From: Pseudomonas sp. PB106
GTDB lineage: Bacteria > Pseudomonadota > Gammaproteobacteria > Pseudomonadales > Pseudomonadaceae
Reading direction: 5' to 3'
Length of the DNA stretch: 56,041 bases
Assembly: GCF_009764645.1 (NCBI RefSeq)
Contig: NZ_RWIM01000051.1
Coordinates: 1 to 56,041 of the forward strand
The notes beneath the pieces are model-generated. The model did not search any database, was not told the DNA's origin, and worked only from the letters and a program-made list of their open reading frames with translations. The position numbers were made by a program, and so were the translations under genes. Shown in pieces: positions 9,453 to 18,225 of this stretch (the first letter of the stretch is position 1; the number at the start of each line of letters is the position of its first letter).

Positions 9453-11123
9453 TTATGCCAGTTCTCGGGATGGCATCACCGCCGCGAAAGCACCGTTATT
9501 GTCTGCCGCCATCGGCTCATTGGCCGTCGCACGCATCACCATCAATCCTTCCGCAGAACTCATGGTGTCGGCGCGCAAGCTGCGCAGCAGGCTGTAGCCG
9601 GTGACCAACAGAAACACCGCGATGGGCAAACCGATGATGATGCTTGCCATCTGAATCGCCACCAGGCCGCCAGCCAACAACAATCCGCCAGCAATCGCCC
9701 CTTCCAGCACGCACCACAGCACGCGGATCCAGTTCGGCGGATTGATGCTGCCCACCGAGTTGAGCATGCACAGCACTTGCGTCCCGGCATCGGCGGCGGT
9801 GACGAAATGCACCGCCAACAGCAGGCAGACGATCACGCAAAGAATGCCGCCAGTGACCGGGCCGTCGAGACGTTCCAGCAAGGTAAACATCGCGGCCGTG
9901 GTTTCTTTTTGGGTTGCCTGCAACACCGGGCCACCAGTAAACGGCGTTGCTTCAACCTGCTCGGCCACCGGCAATTGTGCATGGGCGTGGCGGGCCTGTT
10001 GCTCATCATTCAGGGCCGAGCCACCGAACACCGACATCCATAGAATGGTCACCAGCGTCGGCACCACCAGCGCGCCGAGGATCAGTTCGCGAATCGTCCG
10101 GCCCTTGGAAATGCGCGCGATGAACAAGCCCACAAACGGCCCCCACGTCATCCACCATGGCCAGTAGAACGCGGTCCAGCTGTTCTGCCAGCCGCTGTCG
10201 GCCTGGGTGTCCGTCCACAAACTCAGGCCGACGATGTGCTGAACGTAATCGCCCGTCGCTTCGAAGAAAAAGTTGAGGATGTAACGGGTCGGACCGAGCC
10301 ACAGCACCACCAGCATCAAGGCGAACGACATCCACATGTTCAGCGTCGACAGGCGCTTCATGCCCTTGGACAACCCGGCCACGAGCGACACCGCCGCAAT
10401 CAAGCTGACGAAGGCGATGATCGACAGCTGAAAACCGATACTCACCGGCAACTGAAACACCTGATGCAAACCGGTGTTGATCTGCACCACGCCAAGACCC
10501 AGCGACTGCGACACACCGAACGCGGTGATCGCCACGCCTAGGATGTCCACCACATGGCCGATCGGCCCGTAGATGCGCTTGCCAATCAGCGGATAAAGAA
10601 TCGAACGTAGCGCCAGCGGCAAGCCTTTGCAGTAGGCGAAATAGGCCAGGCTGACGCCGATCATGGTGAAGATCGCCCACGGGTGCAGGCCCCAGTGGAA
10701 CAGGGTCAGGCGCATCGCAACGGTCGCCGCTTCGTCGCTCAGGCCAGGTGCGAAGGGGTTATTGGCGTAGTGCAGAACCGGTTCTGCGACCGACCAGAAG
10801 ATCAAGCCAATGCCCATGCCGGCACTGAACAACATCGCAATCCATGCGCTGAAACTGAACTCCGGAACGTCATGCTCTCGACCCAGTTTGAGTGCGCCGT
10901 ATCGGCTGCACGCAATCATCAGCAGTACGCCGAGCAGGCCGCTGACCAAGGCGAGATAGAACCATTTGAAGTTGTGGAGGATGGCATCGGAAGCGGTCTT
11001 GAACACGACGGTTGCCTGATCGCCCTTCAGGGCGCAGAGCAGAACGAAGGCAATGACCATGGCGACCGACACGACAGTCACGGTTGGATTGAGCCCTTTG
11101 AAAAGGCCACTGGTGGCACGCAT
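9453..11123 (-). CDS. BCCT-family betaine/carnitine/choline-type transporter
   Basis: 556 residues from ATG 11123, with GGGAGA seven bases upstream. Twelve transmembrane segments are expected. The BCCT signature is clear: SAGMGIGLIFWSVAEPVLHY in the TM3-4 region, and the tryptophan-rich TM8 stretch FYWPWWMTWGPFVGLF with the following IARISKGRTIRE. The residue after the second W of that stretch is Gly where many family members have Ser. It imports a quaternary ammonium compound by sodium or proton symport, or by exchange. It is divergent from the Rieske oxygenase operon across a 300-bp regulatory region, so its substrate is presumably what the oxygenase attacks. Osmoprotectant uptake alone is less likely, since there is no long regulatory C-terminal tail. 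Confidence 0.88.
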   Translation of the reverse strand: MRATSGLFKGLNPTVTVVSVAMVIAFVLLCALKGDQATVVFKTASDAILHNFKWFYLALVSGLLGVLLMIACSRYGALKLGREHDVPEFSFSAWIAMLFSAGMGIGLIFWSVAEPVLHYANNPFAPGLSDEAATVAMRLTLFHWGLHPWAIFTMIGVSLAYFAYCKGLPLALRSILYPLIGKRIYGPIGHVVDILGVAITAFGVSQSLGLGVVQINTGLHQVFQLPVSIGFQLSIIAFVSLIAAVSLVAGLSKGMKRLSTLNMWMSFALMLVVLWLGPTRYILNFFFEATGDYVQHIVGLSLWTDTQADSGWQNSWTAFYWPWWMTWGPFVGLFIARISKGRTIRELILGALVVPTLVTILWMSVFGGSALNDEQQARHAHAQLPVAEQVEATPFTGGPVLQATQKETTAAMFTLLERLDGPVTGGILCVIVCLLLAVHFVTAADAGTQVLCMLNSVGSINPPNWIRVLWCVLEGAIAGGLLLAGGLVAIQMASIIIGLPIAVFLLVTGYSLLRSLRADTMSSAEGLMVMRATANEPMAADNNGAFAAVMPSRELA

Positions 11124-11423
11124 CAGCTGTCTCCCTTGTTTTTGTAGTACAGCGCTTTACGGGATTTTTTTGTAGGCAATGTCTGTCGCTCATTGCGCGG
11201 CCAACAATGAGCGAGCCTTGAGCGCTCAACAAACCATTTAATCTCATGGATTAATGAGATTTCAGCATGAGTATCCATGCGGTTTTCTACTCCGTCATAA
11301 ATGACTTTTTCTCATTAATCGGCGTTGAAAAATGGTTTGTTCGCCACCCGCCACGCCCTGAAGAATCACTCCGGACAACAGGCCGACAAGGCCGACCTAC
11401 CGTGCGATCTGGAGAAAACAATA
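11124..11423. promoter_or_regulatory. Divergent regulatory region with an inverted-repeat operator
   Basis: The 300 bp between the BCCT gene and the Rieske operon. At 11240-11261 an inverted repeat AATCTCAT-N6-ATGAGATT is followed 50 bp later by another copy of its right half with flank (TCTCATTAATC at 11310-11320, the inverse of 11249-11259). The region is AT-rich compared with the genes. The geometry suits a dimeric regulator such as the LysR protein encoded at 8484-9398. The Rieske start at 11424 has its own GGAGAA at 11411-11416. Confidence 0.5.
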
Positions 11424-12605
11424 ATGGGCATCGCCAACCTCATTCCCGTCCACAGCCTGGAAAACGTCCTCGCCCCTATCGAGCACGCCCACGGCCTGAC
11501 CAACGACTTCTATACCGAACAACGCTACTTCGAACTGGACCGTGATCAGGTGCTGGGCAAGAACTGGGCGTGCATCGGTTTTGCCACTGACCTGCCGACC
11601 AATGCCTACGTCAAACCCGTCGATTTCATGGGCCTGCCGCTGCTGATGATGCGCAACCGCGAAGGCCAGGTGCAGGTGTTCCACAACGTCTGCAGCCACC
11701 GTGGCGTGAAACTGGTGCAGGAGGCCGGGACCATTCAAGGCATGATCCGCTGCCCTTACCATTCCTGGACTTATGATCTGAACGGTGCCCTGCGCGGCAC
11801 GCCGCATGTGGGCGGGATCAACCAGCACAAGGACGAACGTTTCGCCTGTGAAAAGCACGGTCTGAAAGCATTGCGTAGTGCGATCTGGATGGACATGGTC
11901 TTCGTTAACCTGTCCGGCGATGCCCCGGCACTGGAAGACGCCCTCGCCCCGTTGACTGAACGCTGGAAGCAATTCCTTGGCGACGACGGCATGAGTCTGA
12001 TGCGTCGCGAAGCCCACAGCGGTGCGATGGCGATCGAGGTCAATTGCAACTGGAAACTCGCGGTCGAGAACTATTGCGAGGCCTATCACCTGCCGTGGGT
12101 GCACCCGAGCCTGAACACCTACTCGCGCCTGGAAGATCACTACAACATTCTCTTCGACCAGTTCGCCGGTCAGGGCAGCTACGCCTACAACCTCTCGGAC
12201 GTCGCCGGCACGCATTTGCCGATGTTCCCGTCGTGGCCGACCGACCGACTGCGCAACGCCGAATACGTAGCGTTCTTCCCTAACGTGCTGCTGGGCATCC
12301 AGGCCGACCACGCCTTCGCGATGATGCTGGAGCCAATCGCCCCCGGCAAAACCGTCGAGCACCTGCGCCTGTTCTACGTCGGTGACGAAGCGCTCGACCC
12401 CCATTACGAAGCCGCGCGCAACGCGGTGATGGAATCCTGGCGCGTGGTGTTTGCCGAGGACATCGCTTCGGTTGAAGGCATGCAGAAAGGTCGCAGCTCA
12501 CCGGGCTATAACGGCGGCGCTTTCTCGCCGGAAATGGACCTGCCGACTCACTACTTCCACAAGTGGGCCGCGCGTTCGTTGCTCGACACCGTCAAACCAG
12601 CCTGA
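11424..12605 (+). CDS. Rieske non-heme iron oxygenase, alpha subunit (carnitine/choline monooxygenase-like)
   Basis: 393 residues from ATG 11424, chosen for GGAGAA at 11411-11416; an earlier in-frame start at 11325 has none. The Rieske [2Fe-2S] ligands are Cys90, His92, Cys110 and His113 (CSHRG...CPYHSW). The mononuclear iron site is YHLPWVH with His222 and His227. The residue that bridges electron flow between subunits is Glu219 (ENYCEAYH), where most ring-hydroxylating oxygenases have Asp; Glu is a feature I recall for carnitine monooxygenase CntA. The enzyme should hydroxylate carbon next to a quaternary nitrogen, releasing an aldehyde or an N-demethylated amine. No Rieske-type reductase or ferredoxin gene is nearby; the electron donor is probably the rubredoxin fusion two genes downstream. 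Confidence 0.87.
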   Translation: MGIANLIPVHSLENVLAPIEHAHGLTNDFYTEQRYFELDRDQVLGKNWACIGFATDLPTNAYVKPVDFMGLPLLMMRNREGQVQVFHNVCSHRGVKLVQEAGTIQGMIRCPYHSWTYDLNGALRGTPHVGGINQHKDERFACEKHGLKALRSAIWMDMVFVNLSGDAPALEDALAPLTERWKQFLGDDGMSLMRREAHSGAMAIEVNCNWKLAVENYCEAYHLPWVHPSLNTYSRLEDHYNILFDQFAGQGSYAYNLSDVAGTHLPMFPSWPTDRLRNAEYVAFFPNVLLGIQADHAFAMMLEPIAPGKTVEHLRLFYVGDEALDPHYEAARNAVMESWRVVFAEDIASVEGMQKGRSSPGYNGGAFSPEMDLPTHYFHKWAARSLLDTVKPA

Positions 12606-12619
12606 GCCGGAGAATCACC

Positions 12620-14059
12620 ATGACCATCACACATTGGCTCAACTACATCGACGGACAGTGGCTCGACAGCGATCAGCAACTGACCATTCTCAACCCGGCG
12701 GACAATCAGCCGGTGGCAACCATGGCCCAGGCCAGCGTCGCTGATGCCGAGCGTGCGCTGCAAGCCGCCCGGCGTTGCGCCGACAGCGGCGAGCTGACGC
12801 GTGTGCGGCCGGCGCAGCGCGTCACCTGGCTGCTGGAAATTGCCCGGCAGATTCGTCTGGTGGCCGATGAAGGCGCGCAGATTCTCTGCGCCGAAAACGG
12901 CAAGACCCTGAACGACGCCCGCGACGAGTTCACCGAAGCGGCGCGGTACTTCGAGTATTACGCCGGGATGGCCGACAAGATCGAAGGCATCTCCGTGCCG
13001 CTGGGCAACGGCTACATGGATTTCACCGTGTACGAACCGATGGGCGTTTCGCTGCAGATCGTGCCGTGGAATTTCCCCGTGTCGATCTGTGCGCGCTCAC
13101 TGGCACCAGCCCTCGCGGCGGGCAATGCCGTGGTGGTGAAATCGCCCGAGCTTTCGCCGCTGGGCCTGTGCGTGTTGATGCAGGCCATCGAACGCGCCGG
13201 CCTGCCACAAGGTGCGGTCAACCTGATCTGTGGCCGTGGCCGCGAAGTCGGGGCTTATCTGGCCGGACACAAGCAGGTCGACCAGATTGTCTTCACCGGC
13301 TCGGTGCCGACCGGGCAAAGCATCCTCCGTGCCGCCGCTGAAAACGCCGTGCCGAGTGTGATGGAACTGGGTGGAAAATCCGCCGCACTGGCATTCGCCG
13401 ATGTTGATCGTGAGCAACTGCTAAGCAGCGTGCGCAACGGGATTTTCTTTAATGCCGGGCAAGTCTGCTCGGCGATGTCACGGTTGCTGGTGGAGCGCTC
13501 GATTTACGCCGAAGTGGTCGAGCAAGTCGCCGACATGGCGCGCAATCTGCGCGTTGGCCCGGGCGTGGAAAACGCCGAGCTGACCCCAGTGATTTCCGCC
13601 GGCCAGTTGCGCGGGATCGAAGCCATGTGCCAACGGGCGCAGGCGCAAGGTGCGCGGGTGGTGGCCGGTGGCGAAGCCGTCAGCGGCACCCACGGCAACT
13701 ACATGCAGCCGACGGTGTTCTGCGACGTCACCCCGGACATGGAAATTGCCAGCAGCGAAGTGTTCGGCCCGGTGCTGGCGATCATGCCGTTCGACAGCGA
13801 AGAACAAGCGATTGCCTTGGCCAACGGCACGGATTTCGGTCTGGTGGCCGGTGTCTTCACCCAGGATCTGAACCGTGCCCTGCGCTGCGCGCGACGTTTG
13901 CGCGCCGGGCAGGTCTTCATCAACGAGTGGTATGCCGGCGGCATCGAAACGCCATTCGGTGGCGTCGGCCTGTCCGGCTACGGTCGTGAAAAAGGTCAGG
14001 AAGCGCTCTACAGCTATGTGCGCACCAAGAATCTGGCCGTGCGTATCCAGGGCGAGTGA
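12620..14059 (+). CDS. Aldehyde dehydrogenase (betaine-aldehyde/succinate-semialdehyde-type)
   Basis: 479 residues from ATG 12620 with CCGGAGAAT upstream. A complete NAD(P)-dependent ALDH: VPWNFP near residue 148, base Glu249 in MELGGKSA, nucleophile Cys283 in NAGQVCSAMSRLL, and a C-terminal GREKGQEALYSYVRTKN that matches betaine-aldehyde and aminoaldehyde dehydrogenases. It starts 14 bp after the Rieske oxygenase stop and ends 10 bp before the rubredoxin-reductase gene, so it is in the same operon. It most likely oxidises the aldehyde made when the Rieske enzyme cleaves or hydroxylates the quaternary amine. The exact aldehyde is not known. Confidence 0.87.
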   Translation: MTITHWLNYIDGQWLDSDQQLTILNPADNQPVATMAQASVADAERALQAARRCADSGELTRVRPAQRVTWLLEIARQIRLVADEGAQILCAENGKTLNDARDEFTEAARYFEYYAGMADKIEGISVPLGNGYMDFTVYEPMGVSLQIVPWNFPVSICARSLAPALAAGNAVVVKSPELSPLGLCVLMQAIERAGLPQGAVNLICGRGREVGAYLAGHKQVDQIVFTGSVPTGQSILRAAAENAVPSVMELGGKSAALAFADVDREQLLSSVRNGIFFNAGQVCSAMSRLLVERSIYAEVVEQVADMARNLRVGPGVENAELTPVISAGQLRGIEAMCQRAQAQGARVVAGGEAVSGTHGNYMQPTVFCDVTPDMEIASSEVFGPVLAIMPFDSEEQAIALANGTDFGLVAGVFTQDLNRALRCARRLRAGQVFINEWYAGGIETPFGGVGLSGYGREKGQEALYSYVRTKNLAVRIQGE

Positions 14060-14069
14060 GGACTGAACC

Positions 14070-15470
14070 ATGAAAAAGTGGCTGTGCATTATCTGCGGGT
14101 TGATCTACGACGAAGCCCTCGGCTGGCCCGAGGACGGCATCCTCGCCGGCACCCGCTGGGAAGATGTGCCCGAAGACTGGCTGTGCCCGGAGTGCAAGGT
14201 CGGTAAAAGTGATTTCGAGATGATCGAGATCAGTGAAGCCCCGGCTCCGGTCGTCGCCGTCGGCATCAAACCAGTGATTGCGCCCGTCGTCGCACCAAAA
14301 CCCTTGGCCGCTATTGCCGGCCCGGTGGTGATCATCGGCAGCGGTCATGCCGGTTACGGTTTGGCGGCGGCGCTGCGCAAGCAGGATCCGAACATCGACA
14401 TTCGCGTGCTGACCCGTGAGTGCGGGCATGTGTACTCGAAACCGGCTCTCTCGATTGCTCTGGCTCAGGGGCGCAATGCGGCAGCCCTGGCCAGTGAAAG
14501 TCCGTTGGCCATCGAGCAGCGCTTGGGCATTCGCGTTTACCCGCACTGCCATGTCGAGCGCATTGACGTGCAGTCACGACGCCTGCACACCAACCTCGGC
14601 GAGATGAGCTACGGCCAATTGGTGCTGGCCAGCGGTGCGGCGCCCATTCGCATCCCGGTCGAGGGCGATGCGCAGGCCATGGTCAGCGTCAACAATCTCG
14701 CCGATTACCAGGCCTTCCGTACGCAACTCGAAGGCGTGCGGCGCATCGCGATTCTCGGTGATGGACTGATCGGCTGCGAGTTTGCCAACGACCTGGTCAG
14801 CAGTGGCTACGAGGTGCGCGTCATCGGCCTCGGCACGTGGCCGATGGAGCGCCTGTTGCCGCAAGCGGCCGGTGAGCATCTGCAAAAGGCTCTGACCGAT
14901 TTGGGCGTGCACTGGAGTTTGCAAACCACGTTGCAGCGCATTGATCGCGGTGAAGATGGCTTCAACCTGAGCCTGGCCAACGGTGAAAAGCATCAGGCTG
15001 ATCTGGTTTTGTCGGCAGTCGGCCTGCGCCCCAACCATGATTTGGCTATGGCCAGCGGCGTGGCGTGCGGACGCGGGATCAAGGTCGACGACTATCTGCA
15101 GACGTCCGCACCGGGAATTTACGCCTTGGGTGACTGCATCGAGATCAACGGGCAACTGCTGCCGTATCTGGCGCCGATCAATCAGGGCATCGAGGCCTTG
15201 GCCCGCACCCTGCTGGGACAGCCGACCGCCGTGCGTTATCCGCTTATGCCGGTGACGGTGAAAACCCCGGCGGCGCCGTTGTGCCTGTTGCCGGTGCCGT
15301 TCGATTGCACAGGCGAATGGCGCATCGAACCGACTGCCGATGGCCTGAGCGCGGCGTTTCACGACGACGCCGGTGCCCTGCGCGCCTTTGCCCTGCTCGG
15401 TCGGCAGGCACAGCAACAACGCAGCGTTTGGCTGCAGAACTGCCAACTCGCTCAATCCAACGTGGCCTGA
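14070..15470 (+). CDS. Rubredoxin fused to NAD(P)H:rubredoxin reductase
   Basis: 466 residues with two parts. Residues 1-52 are a complete rubredoxin, with iron ligands Cys6, Cys9, Cys39 and Cys42 (CIICG...CPECK). After a Pro/Val/Ala linker (about 53-84), residues 85-460 are a FAD/NAD(P)H reductase of the RubB/AlkT type: FAD motif GSGHAG at 90-95, [13 protein letters not shown] near 128, a second nucleotide motif [11 protein letters not shown] near 228, and the FAD-closing [13 protein letters not shown] near 346. The fusion makes a self-contained NAD(P)H-to-rubredoxin chain. Rubredoxin reductases normally serve alkane hydroxylases, but no alkB is present and the gene lies between an amine-type Rieske oxygenase with its ALDH and an amine oxidase. 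I infer that it feeds electrons to the Rieske oxygenase. Confidence 0.9.
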   Translation: MKKWLCIICGLIYDEALGWPEDGILAGTRWEDVPEDWLCPECKVGKSDFEMIEISEAPAPVVAVGIKPVIAPVVAPKPLAAIAGPVVIIGSGHAGYGLAAALRKQDPNIDIRVLTRECGHVYSKPALSIALAQGRNAAALASESPLAIEQRLGIRVYPHCHVERIDVQSRRLHTNLGEMSYGQLVLASGAAPIRIPVEGDAQAMVSVNNLADYQAFRTQLEGVRRIAILGDGLIGCEFANDLVSSGYEVRVIGLGTWPMERLLPQAAGEHLQKALTDLGVHWSLQTTLQRIDRGEDGFNLSLANGEKHQADLVLSAVGLRPNHDLAMASGVACGRGIKVDDYLQTSAPGIYALGDCIEINGQLLPYLAPINQGIEALARTLLGQPTAVRYPLMPVTVKTPAAPLCLLPVPFDCTGEWRIEPTADGLSAAFHDDAGALRAFALLGRQAQQQRSVWLQNCQLAQSNVA

Positions 15471-15480
15471 GAACAACAAT

Positions 15481-16812
15481 ATGAACAACCGCGCTATTCA
15501 CCTGCCACACGATGACCAGGACTGCGGCTGGTACGCCGCCCTGCCCGCACCCGCCGCGCCACGCCGGTTGACGGGTCGGCAACAGGTCGACTACGCCGTG
15601 ATCGGCGCCGGTTTCGCCGGCCTGGCCGCCGCCCGCCAACTCGCCGACCACCAGCCCGATGCACACATTGTGCTGGTCGATGCTCAGCGTGTCGGTTACG
15701 GCGCGTCGGGACGCAACTCGGGTTTCGTCATCGACTTGCCGCACAAAATGGCCCTGGAACATCCCGATCCCGCGCACAAGCAGCGCCTGCTCGGCCTCAA
15801 CCGTTCCGCCATCGCCCAGTTGCAGCGCTTGATCGGTGAACACCGAATTGACTGCCAATGGTCACACGCCGGTAAATATCAGGGCGCAGTCGGTGCGCGC
15901 GGCCTGGCGTATCTCGAGCATTTCGAACACTTGATGCGCGAACTCGGCGAGCCGTTTCGCAGTGTCGAGGGTGATGAGCTGGCCAACGTTCTCGGCACTC
16001 GCCATTACAGCCGTGCGGTGTACACGCCGGGCAGCTATCTGATGCAACCGGCGGCGTTGGTGCGCGGCTTGGCTGATTCGTTGCCGGGCAATGTCGAGTT
16101 GCTCGAAGAATCGCCGATTCAGGGTTTGCAACGTGACGCTCAAGGCCAATGGCTGTTGCAAGGTCGCGAAGGGCAAATCCGCACGCCGCGCCTGTTGTTG
16201 GGAACGAGCATTTTCACCCAGGAATTCGGCTATCTGCGCAGCCGTCTGTTGCCGGTGATGACGTTTGCCAGTTGGACCCGGCCGCTGACGCAGACCGAAA
16301 TGGACGCCATCGGCATCCAGGCAGACTGGGGCCTGACGCCGGCCGACCACGCTGGCACTACGGTGCGCATGACCCAGGATCGCCGTTTGATGATCCGCAA
16401 CACCTACAAGCATGTGCCGCGCTACGGCAAAAGCGTCAGTGACAGCACTCGCCAGGAGATCCGCGCCGGCCATCGCAAGGCGCTGGTGTCGCGCTATCCG
16501 CAACTGGCCAACGTTGAATTCACTCACACCTGGGGTGGCGTCTACGCGATCTCGCGCAACTTCACCAACTTCTTTGGTGAACTGGAAGACGGTGTCTACG
16601 CGACGGCTTGCGACAACGGAGTCGGCGCTGCATGGGGCACGGTGTCGGGGACGCTGCTGGCGGATCTGGCCGTCGGCGCCGACTCGCAATCGCTGCGCGA
16701 TATTCGCAATGTCACCGGCATGCCGTCGCGCAATCCGCCCGAGCCGTTACTCGGGATGGGCGTCCGCACACGCATCCGCCTGGCCGCGTGGAACAGCCGG
16801 AGCGAACTGTGA
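15481..16812 (+). CDS. FAD-dependent amine/amino acid oxidoreductase (DAO/PuuB-like)
   Basis: 443 residues from ATG 15481, ten bases after the preceding stop. GAGFAG in DYAVIGAGFAGLAAARQL (near residue 40) is the FAD motif, and YGASGRNSGFVIDLPH (near 76) is the flavin-proximal motif of the DadA/PuuB/glycine-oxidase family. The C-terminal ATACDNGVGAAWGTVSGTLLADL binds FAD. Relatives oxidise secondary or primary amines such as gamma-glutamylputrescine, sarcosine or dimethylglycine. In this operon it may act on the demethylated amine left after the Rieske step. Its stop overlaps the start of the cupin gene as GTGA, so the two are translationally coupled. Confidence 0.82.
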   Translation: MNNRAIHLPHDDQDCGWYAALPAPAAPRRLTGRQQVDYAVIGAGFAGLAAARQLADHQPDAHIVLVDAQRVGYGASGRNSGFVIDLPHKMALEHPDPAHKQRLLGLNRSAIAQLQRLIGEHRIDCQWSHAGKYQGAVGARGLAYLEHFEHLMRELGEPFRSVEGDELANVLGTRHYSRAVYTPGSYLMQPAALVRGLADSLPGNVELLEESPIQGLQRDAQGQWLLQGREGQIRTPRLLLGTSIFTQEFGYLRSRLLPVMTFASWTRPLTQTEMDAIGIQADWGLTPADHAGTTVRMTQDRRLMIRNTYKHVPRYGKSVSDSTRQEIRAGHRKALVSRYPQLANVEFTHTWGGVYAISRNFTNFFGELEDGVYATACDNGVGAAWGTVSGTLLADLAVGADSQSLRDIRNVTGMPSRNPPEPLLGMGVRTRIRLAAWNSRSEL

Positions 16813-17177
16813 GCCGCACCTCTGGAAAAGGCCCGGTGCGGCGGATCGACCATCGCGACCTCGACTTCGTTCATCGCGGCGGCCCGCCCGGTGGCGCGAT
16901 GGTTGCTCGCGCGCTGAGCAACGAAGTCTCGCCGAATCTCGGCGTCGGCTTCGCGCGCTGGGAAGGCGCCGAGGTCAGCTGGACTTTGCTCTATGACGAA
17001 GTCATCTTTGTCATCGAAGGCTGCTTCGAGCTCAAGGCCAACGGCGAGCATCATCGGGTCGAACCCGGACAGATGCTGTGGATTCCCGAAGGCACCGAGC
17101 TCGTTTACGGCGGCCATGCATTGTTTGGCTACGTGGTTTATCCGGGAGACTGGAAACAACGACACGGTTTGAGCTGA
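16809..17177 (+). CDS. Small cupin protein (EutQ/DUF861-like)
   Basis: 122 residues from GTG 16809, which overlaps the TGA of the previous gene. A single beta-barrel cupin: residues about 50-110 carry YDEVIFVIEGCFELKANGEH and VEPGQMLWIPEGTELVYGG, which match the two cupin motifs, but the metal-binding histidines of motif 1 are replaced (DEVIFVIEG). The pattern is that of the EutQ/ureidoglycine-aminohydrolase cupins, often annotated ethanolamine utilisation. A metal-free or differently liganded barrel may bind the pathway substrate or product rather than catalyse. It is the last gene of the Rieske operon; 60 bp follow before the exporter gene. Confidence 0.75.
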   Translation: MSRTSGKGPVRRIDHRDLDFVHRGGPPGGAMVARALSNEVSPNLGVGFARWEGAEVSWTLLYDEVIFVIEGCFELKANGEHHRVEPGQMLWIPEGTELVYGGHALFGYVVYPGDWKQRHGLS

Positions 17178-17237
17178 AAGTGTGGCGCTGCCTGATCAGG
17201 CAGCGCAGTGAACAAACCGTCGCGATAGAGAGCGTTG

Positions 17238-18134
17238 ATGTCAGTCAGAAGTGAGCGTGGCGCCACAGCCTGTGGCTTGTTGGCAATCCTGTTGTGGAGC
17301 ACCGCCGCCGCGCTGATCCGTAGCGTCAGCGAGATGTTCGGCCCGTTGGGCGGTTCGGCGCTGATCTACTCGCTGGGCGCGGTGATGCTCGTTGCCCTGC
17401 TCGGCCGGCCGCGTTTGCGTGCGACGTCGTGGCGTTATCTGATCTGGGGCAGCGCGCTGTTTGTCGCCTATGAAGTGTGCTTGTCGCTGGCACTGGGTTT
17501 TGCCAGTAACCGGCATCAGGCCATCGAGTTGGGCGTGGTCAATTACCTCTGGCCATGCCTGACCGTGCTGCTGGCGATTGTCATGAACGGGCAAAAGGCG
17601 CGCTGGCTGATTGTGCCGGGCACCGCGCTGGCGTTGTTCGGCATCGTCTGGGTGGTCAGTGGCGAGGGACTTTCCGTTGACTCGATTGTGGCCAACGTCC
17701 AATCCAACCCGTTGAGCTACAGCCTGGCGTTGGCCTGCGCGATCACTTTTGCCTTGTACTGCAACATCACTAGGCGCTATGCCGGCGGACAGAATCTGGT
17801 GGTGTTGTTCTTTGCGCTGACCGCCCTTGTGCTGTGGGGCAAATACGCCTTGAGCAGTGAGGTGATCCCGCCGTTCAGCCTGCGCAACAGCCTCGAATTG
17901 ATCGCCGCGAGCACCGCCATGGCCGGTGGTTACGCGTTGTGGAATATCGGCATCTTGCGCGGCAACCTCACCCTGCTCGCCACCGCTTCGTATTCGGCGC
18001 CAGTGTTGTCCTCGGCGTTTGCATCCGTTTGGCTCGGGGCGGCGCTGGCCGCTCAGTTCTGGCAAGGTGCGGTGCTGGTGACGGTGGGCTCGCTGCTGTG
18101 TTGGTGGGCGACTCGTCAACACAGCGACGCCTGA
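17238..18134 (+). CDS. yddG: EamA-family exporter, YddG type
   Basis: 298 residues from ATG 17238 (AGAGAG upstream). Ten transmembrane helices are expected from two EamA repeats. The opening GLLAILLWSTAAALIRSVSE, followed by GPLGGSALIYSLGA, closely follows E. coli YddG, an exporter of aromatic and other amino acids, and AIELGVVNYLWPCLTVLLAI is the conserved fourth-helix region. It lies on the same strand as the Rieske operon, 60 bp after the cupin gene, and may be read from it. Its role there could be to expel an amino acid or inhibitory intermediate, but it could equally be an independent gene. Confidence 0.82.
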   Translation: MSVRSERGATACGLLAILLWSTAAALIRSVSEMFGPLGGSALIYSLGAVMLVALLGRPRLRATSWRYLIWGSALFVAYEVCLSLALGFASNRHQAIELGVVNYLWPCLTVLLAIVMNGQKARWLIVPGTALALFGIVWVVSGEGLSVDSIVANVQSNPLSYSLALACAITFALYCNITRRYAGGQNLVVLFFALTALVLWGKYALSSEVIPPFSLRNSLELIAASTAMAGGYALWNIGILRGNLTLLATASYSAPVLSSAFASVWLGAALAAQFWQGAVLVTVGSLLCWWATRQHSDA

Positions 18135-18225
18135 TAGGAATAGGCAAGGCTCCAAGACAAACCGGCATAGGTGCCTCGCTGCCTGATCGCTACCATGACT
18201 TCACACCAGCCTTTGGGAGATTGTC

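Noticed and set aside
14070..15470. Alkane hydroxylase electron chain as the role of the rubredoxin fusion
   Set aside because: No alkB, P450 or fatty acid gene is in the window, and the gene is packed between amine-pathway genes.
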